10,300 nucleotides of DNA, from the NCBI GenBank assembly GCA_947253615.1, contig CAMYAA010000012.1, forward strand, positions 1 to 10,300, read 5' to 3'. The DNA comes from an uncultured Sutterellaceae bacterium (lineage in GTDB: Bacteria; Pseudomonadota; Gammaproteobacteria; Burkholderiales; Burkholderiaceae_F). The notes below the pieces were generated by a model, which saw only the letters and a list, made by a program, of their open reading frames with translations, made no database searches and had not been told where the DNA came from. The position numbers and the translations under genes were made by a program. Position 1 is the stretch's first letter, and every line of letters begins with the position of its first letter. Below are positions 7,214-10,300 of the stretch, in pieces.

Positions 7214-7930
7214 TTATCTCTGCCAATTTTGTTCAAACTTGAGGTTGTAGGTCGCTTGACTTTCTTCAGGCGTGAGCGCGATATAGAACACGTTCGGATG
7301 CGTATGGTGAGCCTCGTTTAAGACCACCGCATTTTCTTTTGCAAGAAGTTGAGCCACTTCGCTCGTGGGGTCATTTACATCCCCGAAATAACGCGCGCCA
7401 CCCGTACAGGTTTCGACGCACATTGGCAAGAGTCCTTGGCTCATACGGTGAATACAGGAATTGCACTTATCGACCTTGTGGGTGCGCTTATTCAAGAAAC
7501 GCACATTGGGATACGGACAGTCTTTCACGCATTGACCGCAGGCAATGCACTTCGTGGAATCAATCACGACCGTGCCATCTTCTTCACGCTTATAAGTGGC
7601 TCCCGTCGGACAATGCGCCGTACAAACGGGATCCGAACAGTGATTGCACATGAGGGGCAGGTTTAAAACGAGCGGACCGTGAGGGCCTTGAGCTTCAGCA
7701 CGGTACACCGTGGTGCGATGCTGATCTGGGACGTTATTGTTTTCGTTTCCGCAGCTAATCACACAGGCTTGGCAACCATTGCAACGACGTAAGTCAATCA
7801 CCATGGCGGAATGGGGGGCATTCTTCTTATGGATTTCAGCCAAAGACGCTTTGGCCGAAACAAAAGAAAGAGCGCTTGCCGATAGAGTCACCCCTACCAT
7901 CTTTTGAAGCGCTATTCTTCGATTCATCAT
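7214..7930 (-). CDS. ttrB: Four-cluster ferredoxin subunit, tetrathionate reductase subunit B-like
   Basis: A 238-residue electron-transfer partner of the molybdoenzyme. The N-terminus has a twin-arginine signal (NRRIALQKMVG, cleavage near residue 31), so the protein is periplasmic. Sixteen cysteines in the order typical of NrfC/TtrB proteins bind four [4Fe-4S] clusters: C50/53/56/60, C95/98/103/107, C128/131/134/138 and C156/159/171/175. MVIDLRRCNGCQAC and the GLLPMCVETCTGGAR segment (about 166-180) closely resemble Salmonella TtrB from memory. AAGGAG (7937-7942) precedes ATG 7930; a second ATG at 7927 is equally spaced for use. The stop is two bases before the ttrA ATG, so translation is coupled. 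The order is B-A with no ttrC anchor gene between or beside them in this window. The substrate assignment depends on the catalytic subunit. Confidence 0.85.
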   Translation of the reverse strand: MMNRRIALQKMVGVTLSASALSFVSAKASLAEIHKKNAPHSAMVIDLRRCNGCQACVISCGNENNNVPDQHRTTVYRAEAQGPHGPLVLNLPLMCNHCSDPVCTAHCPTGATYKREEDGTVVIDSTKCIACGQCVKDCPYPNVRFLNKRTHKVDKCNSCIHRMSQGLLPMCVETCTGGARYFGDVNDPTSEVAQLLAKENAVVLNEAHHTHPNVFYIALTPEESQATYNLKFEQNWQR

Positions 7931-7936
7931 TATGTT

Positions 7937-7942
7937 CTCCTT
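7937..7942 (-). promoter_or_regulatory. Ribosome binding site of ttrB-like gene
   Basis: AAGGAG on the - strand, six bases before ATG 7930 and nine before ATG 7927. Both starts are usable. Confidence 0.8.
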
Positions 7943-7952
7943 GAGGTCTAGC

Positions 7953-8003
7953 GGTTTCAGTTAAATTAGGCGCTGGGGATCGCCTTTTACAAAAACTGAA
8001 ACC
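7953..8003. repeat. Nested inverted repeat in the ttrBA leader
   Basis: GGTTTCAGTT (7953-7962) and AACTGAAACC (7994-8003) are a perfect ten-base dyad 31 bases apart. Inside lies a second perfect dyad, AGGCG (7968-7972) with CGCCT (7981-7985). The element ends ten bases before the ttrB ribosome binding site. It could be an mRNA hairpin or a pair of operator half-sites about four helical turns apart. Confidence 0.7.
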
Positions 8004-8084
8004 TAGTTTCGATTCTAGAAAACCGAATCATCAAGACCGCTGGGAGACTTGACCGAGCGCAACTCAAAAACCGTTAACAAAATC

Positions 8085-8095
8085 CGTGATTCACG
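8085..8095. repeat. Eleven-base perfect palindrome in the ttrBA leader
   Basis: CGTGATTCACG is symmetric around one base. It could be a protein-binding site downstream of the predicted start of transcription. The spacing does not fit a CRP site. Confidence 0.35.
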
Positions 8096-8156
8096 CCTTT
8101 CATATTCTGAAATTTGCCCTATTAGAACGGAGTTGATCCCCTAACCTTTAAAAATC

Positions 8157-8185
8157 GTTATAAAGCGTTTTTCAAAAAATGAAAA
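8157..8185 (-). promoter_or_regulatory. Candidate promoter of the ttrBA-like operon
   Basis: On the - strand, TTTTCA (8185-8180, 4 of 6 to TTGACA) is followed after 17 bases by TATAAC (8162-8157, 5 of 6). The predicted start is near 8150, giving a leader of about 220 bases. The -35 is weak, as expected for an activated promoter. A and T tracts surround it. Confidence 0.45.
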
Positions 8186-8200
8186 TCAAAAATGGGGCGG

Positions 8201-8217
8201 TATTCATTTAAGGAATA
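8201..8217. promoter_or_regulatory. LysR-type regulator box (T-N11-A dyad)
   Basis: TATTC-N7-GAATA is a perfect dyad that contains the T-N11-A pattern of LysR-family sites. Its centre is about 59 bases upstream of the predicted ttrBA start of transcription, near the usual -65 recognition position, and it lies between the LysR gene and the operon. Confidence 0.5.
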
Positions 8218-8227
8218 ACACTATTCC
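8212..8227. repeat. Second dyad overlapping the LysR box
   Basis: GGAATA-ACAC-TATTCC is a perfect six-base inverted repeat sharing its left half with the right half of the LysR box, giving three alternating half-sites in 27 bases. TTRs of the LysR family often bind two adjacent sites, so this could be an auxiliary site. Confidence 0.4.
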
Positions 8228-8243
8228 CCTATTTCTCCTAGGG

Positions 8244-8273
8244 AAATAAAAGGAGCCCTATCAAAGCGCTCCT
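8244..8273 (-). terminator. Intrinsic terminator of the LysR gene
   Basis: On the - strand AGGAGC (8273-8268) pairs with GCTCCT (8256-8251), followed by TTTATTT. It lies 83 bases beyond the LysR stop and separates that transcript from ttrBA. Confidence 0.65.
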
Positions 8274-8355
8274 CATAGTGGATTTTTCTAGGGTAACCCT
8301 TAACCTTTAAGTTCTAGCTATGACTCAGAAAAGACCCATAGGTAAAAACATCCCT

Positions 8356-9327
8356 TTAATCGGGTTCGTTTTTCGCCTCTTCCCAGGCTTGCTTCAAGCC
8401 ATTGACGAGTTGATCCTTCACCCACATAAACGTTTTGCTACGTGGCTTATCCGTGTAGACAACGTAGTTTCCAATCGGTCGCACGGTCGAGCACATAGCT
8501 TTGACGCGTGACTGAATATCAGCCGGGAGGGGTTTACAAGCAAGGCCCTTTAAACCTTGGGCGAAATGACGCGTGAACTGATTGCAAACGAGCGTGACCG
8601 CTTCCGTGTCTTGCAACAAGTGCACGGCCGAGGCGAGGCTCTCGGTAACGGTCATGATGTGCATATTGCGTCCGTCTTGGCGGCAGATATCAAAGAGCAA
8701 TGGGCAATCGACATCCTTAGGATTATCGATTTCCACGAGCGGATAGCGTGAGAGTTCTTGTGAGGTATAAGTGGGCTTTTCAAAGAGCGGATGATTGTCC
8801 CGCGCCATTAGATAAATATCGGTCGGGAAAGAAAAAGCCTCGTGCTTTAAATTGTCCCCATCAAAGCCTTCGTAGACCACGGCGTAATCCACCTTCCCGT
8901 CGGCGAGATCCTTCTCCGCGTCGTAATTCATGATATGCACAGAAATCTTGAGCTTTGGAGCCTGAGGCGTGATGACCTTTTGAATGACTTCATGGACCGC
9001 GCACGCAAACTCATCATAAGTAAGAATGGTGAATTTACCCACGGCCTGGCTTGGGATGAATGTCGAGAACTGTTCATCAATGCGTTGAAACGCGCGTTCT
9101 AAATCTAAGAAATGTTCAAGGAGTTCTTCGGCATGCGAGGTTGGCATTAAGCCGTGAGACTGTCGAATGAACAAAGGGTGCCCCATCAAATCATTGAGCT
9201 GCTGGAGTTGGCGCGAGATCCCGACGGTACTCAATCCAAGCTCGGTTGCGGCGAGTGTTGCTTTATGCAGTCGATACACGGCAAGAAACACTTGCACATG
9301 AAGGTAATTTAGTTTTTTGAGCTCCAT
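8356..9327 (-). CDS. LysR-family transcriptional regulator
   Basis: A 323-residue DNA-binding regulator. The winged helix-turn-helix occupies about residues 9-67 (YLHVQVFLAVYRLHKATLAA, then LSTVGISRQLQQLNDLMGHPLF), with the LFIR motif near 52-55 that marks the family. The rest, about 93-310, is a periplasmic-binding-protein-like effector domain (TILTYDEFACAV, DYAVVYEGF, YLMARDNHPLF). The start is ATG 9327, preceded by AAAGG at a suitable distance. It lies on the same strand and directly upstream of the ttrBA-like operon, separated by its own terminator and a 425-base regulatory region with a LysR-type box. It is therefore the likely activator of the reductase, in place of the TtrS/TtrR pair of enterobacteria. 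The effector is unknown. Confidence 0.92.
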   Translation of the reverse strand: MELKKLNYLHVQVFLAVYRLHKATLAATELGLSTVGISRQLQQLNDLMGHPLFIRQSHGLMPTSHAEELLEHFLDLERAFQRIDEQFSTFIPSQAVGKFTILTYDEFACAVHEVIQKVITPQAPKLKISVHIMNYDAEKDLADGKVDYAVVYEGFDGDNLKHEAFSFPTDIYLMARDNHPLFEKPTYTSQELSRYPLVEIDNPKDVDCPLLFDICRQDGRNMHIMTVTESLASAVHLLQDTEAVTLVCNQFTRHFAQGLKGLACKPLPADIQSRVKAMCSTVRPIGNYVVYTDKPRSKTFMWVKDQLVNGLKQAWEEAKNEPD

Positions 9328-9336
9328 CGTAGACCT

Positions 9337-9402
9337 TTGGGGAAAGCGCTACATTCAACCTATGTTTAGCTCACCAAGCGTGAAAAATCACATTGGGGAA
9401 AG
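9337..9402. repeat. Direct repeat and palindrome in the LysR leader
   Basis: TTGGGGAAAG occurs at 9337-9346 and again at 9393-9402, 56 bases apart. Directly next to the second copy is the palindrome GTGA-AAAA-TCAC (9380-9391). Both lie between the lysR promoter and its start codon, so autoregulation is possible but unproven. Confidence 0.4.
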
Positions 9403-9452
9403 GTGCGCCAAACAAGCTGAGGCAATGCAGAAAGGGAAAGGGGTTTTCATGG

Positions 9453-9481
9453 ATTATATCGGGCGAAGTGCTCTCTTAAAA
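9453..9481 (-). promoter_or_regulatory. Candidate sigma-70 promoter of the LysR gene
   Basis: A perfect TATAAT (9458-9453) on the - strand lies 17 bases after TTTTAA (9481-9476, 3 of 6 to TTGACA). The predicted start near 9446 gives a leader of about 120 bases before ATG 9327. Confidence 0.5.
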
Positions 9482-9504
9482 GATTTTTCAGCGTAGTGCC
9501 CATA

Positions 9505-9537
9505 GAAAACGGGACTGAGTTTTCACCCAATCCCGTT
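9505..9537 (-). terminator. Strong intrinsic terminator of the autotransporter gene
   Basis: Bases 9508-9537 form a continuous 13-pair stem on the - strand, with two G-U pairs, closed by a GAAA loop. AACGGGA pairs with TCCCGTT at its base, followed by TTTT and C. It lies 29 bases beyond the autotransporter stop and isolates it from lysR. Confidence 0.88.
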
Positions 9538-9566
9538 ACTAACTAAAGAATAGTCAGACTAGAAAA

Positions 9567-10256
9567 TTAGAAAGCCTTCTGGATTTCAATCTTCATCTGG
9601 TTATCCAAGCCATTCTTGGTCTTGACAGCGTTGTAGAACGCGCCGACGGAAACGCCAGCCTTGTTTTCAGCCATCACGCCCAAGCCAGCCGTAGCGGCAT
9701 ACTTGCCAGCGAACTGAGCTTCGAATTCGCTCGTACCACCGGAGACACCCGTGATGGTGTACTTGGTGTTACGGTTACCGAAGATCGGAGCGATGGAGAG
9801 ATCAGCCTGAGGAGCAACCTTCCAGCCCTTCACATCCATAGCCATCTTAGCCGTCACGCCGACCGGTAATTCAACCGTCGTGGAAGCCTTAGCGGAGGTG
9901 TTGGTGATCTTCTTGCCATCAACGTTGGTGTCAAAACTACCCTGCTTAGCGTAGATCACGTTCAAGCCAATATGCGGCGTAACCGTAAAGGAGCTAACAG
10001 CGAAGTCCATACCGCCGCGGACAGAAGCCACAAAGGCGTTGGTCTTAACCTTGGCGTCAACAGCCTTGTTGACAACCTTGGCATCATCCATAGCAACCAC
10101 GCTATCGGTAATCTTGTTTTCGCCATGTAAGTAGCTTAACTGACCGTCAACCTTGATCGAATCCGTCACAGCATAGCGACCATAGGCCGTGATACCGAAC
10201 GTATTGACCTTGTTTTCAGCAGAGTAAGCACCCTTGTTTTCGACCTTGTCCTTAAC
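9567..10256 (-). CDS. Autotransporter beta-barrel domain, 5'-truncated by the fragment end
   Basis: The last 229 residues of an outer-membrane autotransporter (type V secretion). The passenger and the first barrel strands are missing because the library molecule ends at 10256. The sequence is a series of amphipathic strands such as KVNTFGITAYGRYAVTD, VDGQLSYLHGE, FVASVRGGMDFAV, VTPHIGLNVIYA and AGVSVGAFYNAVKTK. It ends in KIEIQKAF, with the terminal Phe that the BAM assembly machinery recognises. A whole barrel domain is usually about 260-300 residues. Lysine is almost always AAG, a sign of a highly expressed surface protein. The apparent MYKRQ start at 10271 is adapter. What the passenger does cannot be told from here. 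A general porin-like barrel is the alternative, less likely. Confidence 0.82.
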   Translation of the reverse strand, partial: VKDKVENKGAYSAENKVNTFGITAYGRYAVTDSIKVDGQLSYLHGENKITDSVVAMDDAKVVNKAVDAKVKTNAFVASVRGGMDFAVSSFTVTPHIGLNVIYAKQGSFDTNVDGKKITNTSAKASTTVELPVGVTAKMAMDVKGWKVAPQADLSIAPIFGNRNTKYTITGVSGGTSEFEAQFAGKYAATAGLGVMAENKAGVSVGAFYNAVKTKNGLDNQMKIEIQKAF

Positions 10257-10300
10257 CTGTCTCTTATACACATCTCCGAGCCCACGAGACCGTACTAGAT
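10257..10300 (+). other. Synthetic Nextera i7 adapter (not natural DNA)
   Basis: CTGTCTCTTATACACATCT (10257-10275) is the inverted Tn5 mosaic end, 10276-10290 the Nextera read-2 tail and 10291-10298 (CGTACTAG) the index I remember as N702, followed by the first two bases of the P7 arm. Natural sequence ends at 10256. Confidence 0.98.

Noticed and set aside
7212-7226. TTG at 7226 as start of the catalytic subunit
   Set aside because: It would overlap ttrB by 13 bases and place five residues before the twin-arginine signal. ATG 7211 starts directly with MERRKVIQ, two bases after the ttrB stop.
8085-8095. CGTGATTCACG as a CRP site
   Set aside because: CRP sites need six bases between the GTGA and TCAC halves; here there is one, and at 9380-9391 there are four.
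8030-8189. TTGAT half-sites (8034-8030, 8189-8185 on -, 8133-8137 on +) as FNR boxes for anaerobic control
   Set aside because: None has a good second half at the required spacing; the best matches about seven of ten consensus bases.
1-10300. Terminal 19-base inverted repeats resembling transposon ends
   Set aside because: They are the engineered Tn5 mosaic ends of Nextera adapters, followed outward by index and flow-cell arm sequence. They are not a natural insertion element.

Overview
This window is one complete tagmentation fragment, not a plain stretch of chromosome. Positions 1-49 and 10257-10300 are synthetic Nextera (Tn5) adapter with index sequences, so the natural DNA is 50-10256 and the genes at both ends are cut off. 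The natural DNA looks like a betaproteobacterium of the Sutterellaceae type (gut-associated Burkholderiales). The signs are an rnfB-nth gene pair with an RnfB that lacks a membrane anchor, a tetrathionate-reductase-like molybdoenzyme, a LysR regulator and an autotransporter barrel. The genus is inferred from gene content, not proven.

Left part, + strand: the 3' two thirds of a ferredoxin-NADP+ reductase (50-559) ends at a hairpin terminator. It is followed by an iron-sulphur RnfB-type protein (640-1362) and endonuclease III (1376-2059), which form a two-gene operon closed by a T7-tailed terminator. A 547-base intergenic region (2060-2606) then holds several hairpins, a candidate promoter and, only 21 bases before the next start codon, a classical intrinsic terminator. 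The next gene is a fold-type I PLP aminotransferase (2607-3842) with its own strong terminator.

Right part, - strand, read right to left: the last 230 or so residues of an autotransporter beta-barrel (10256-9567) with a 13-bp GAAA-loop terminator; a LysR-type regulator (9327-8356) with a TATAAT promoter and its own terminator; a 425-base regulatory region; then a tightly coupled pair, a four-cluster ferredoxin subunit (7930-7214, TtrB-like) and a 1023-residue Tat-exported molybdopterin catalytic subunit (7211-4140, TtrA-like). The regulatory region contains a perfect T-N11-A LysR box about 59 bases upstream of a predicted start of transcription, so a working model is that this LysR protein controls the reductase pair.

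Together the right half looks like a periplasmic anaerobic respiratory module. It differs from the classical tetrathionate locus: no membrane quinol-oxidising subunit (TtrC) and no TtrS/TtrR two-component system are present here. The most interesting leads are this anchor-less reductase with its regulator, the long nested inverted repeat in front of its ribosome binding site, and the terminator placed in the aminotransferase leader. I did not see CRISPR arrays, RNA genes or natural mobile elements.
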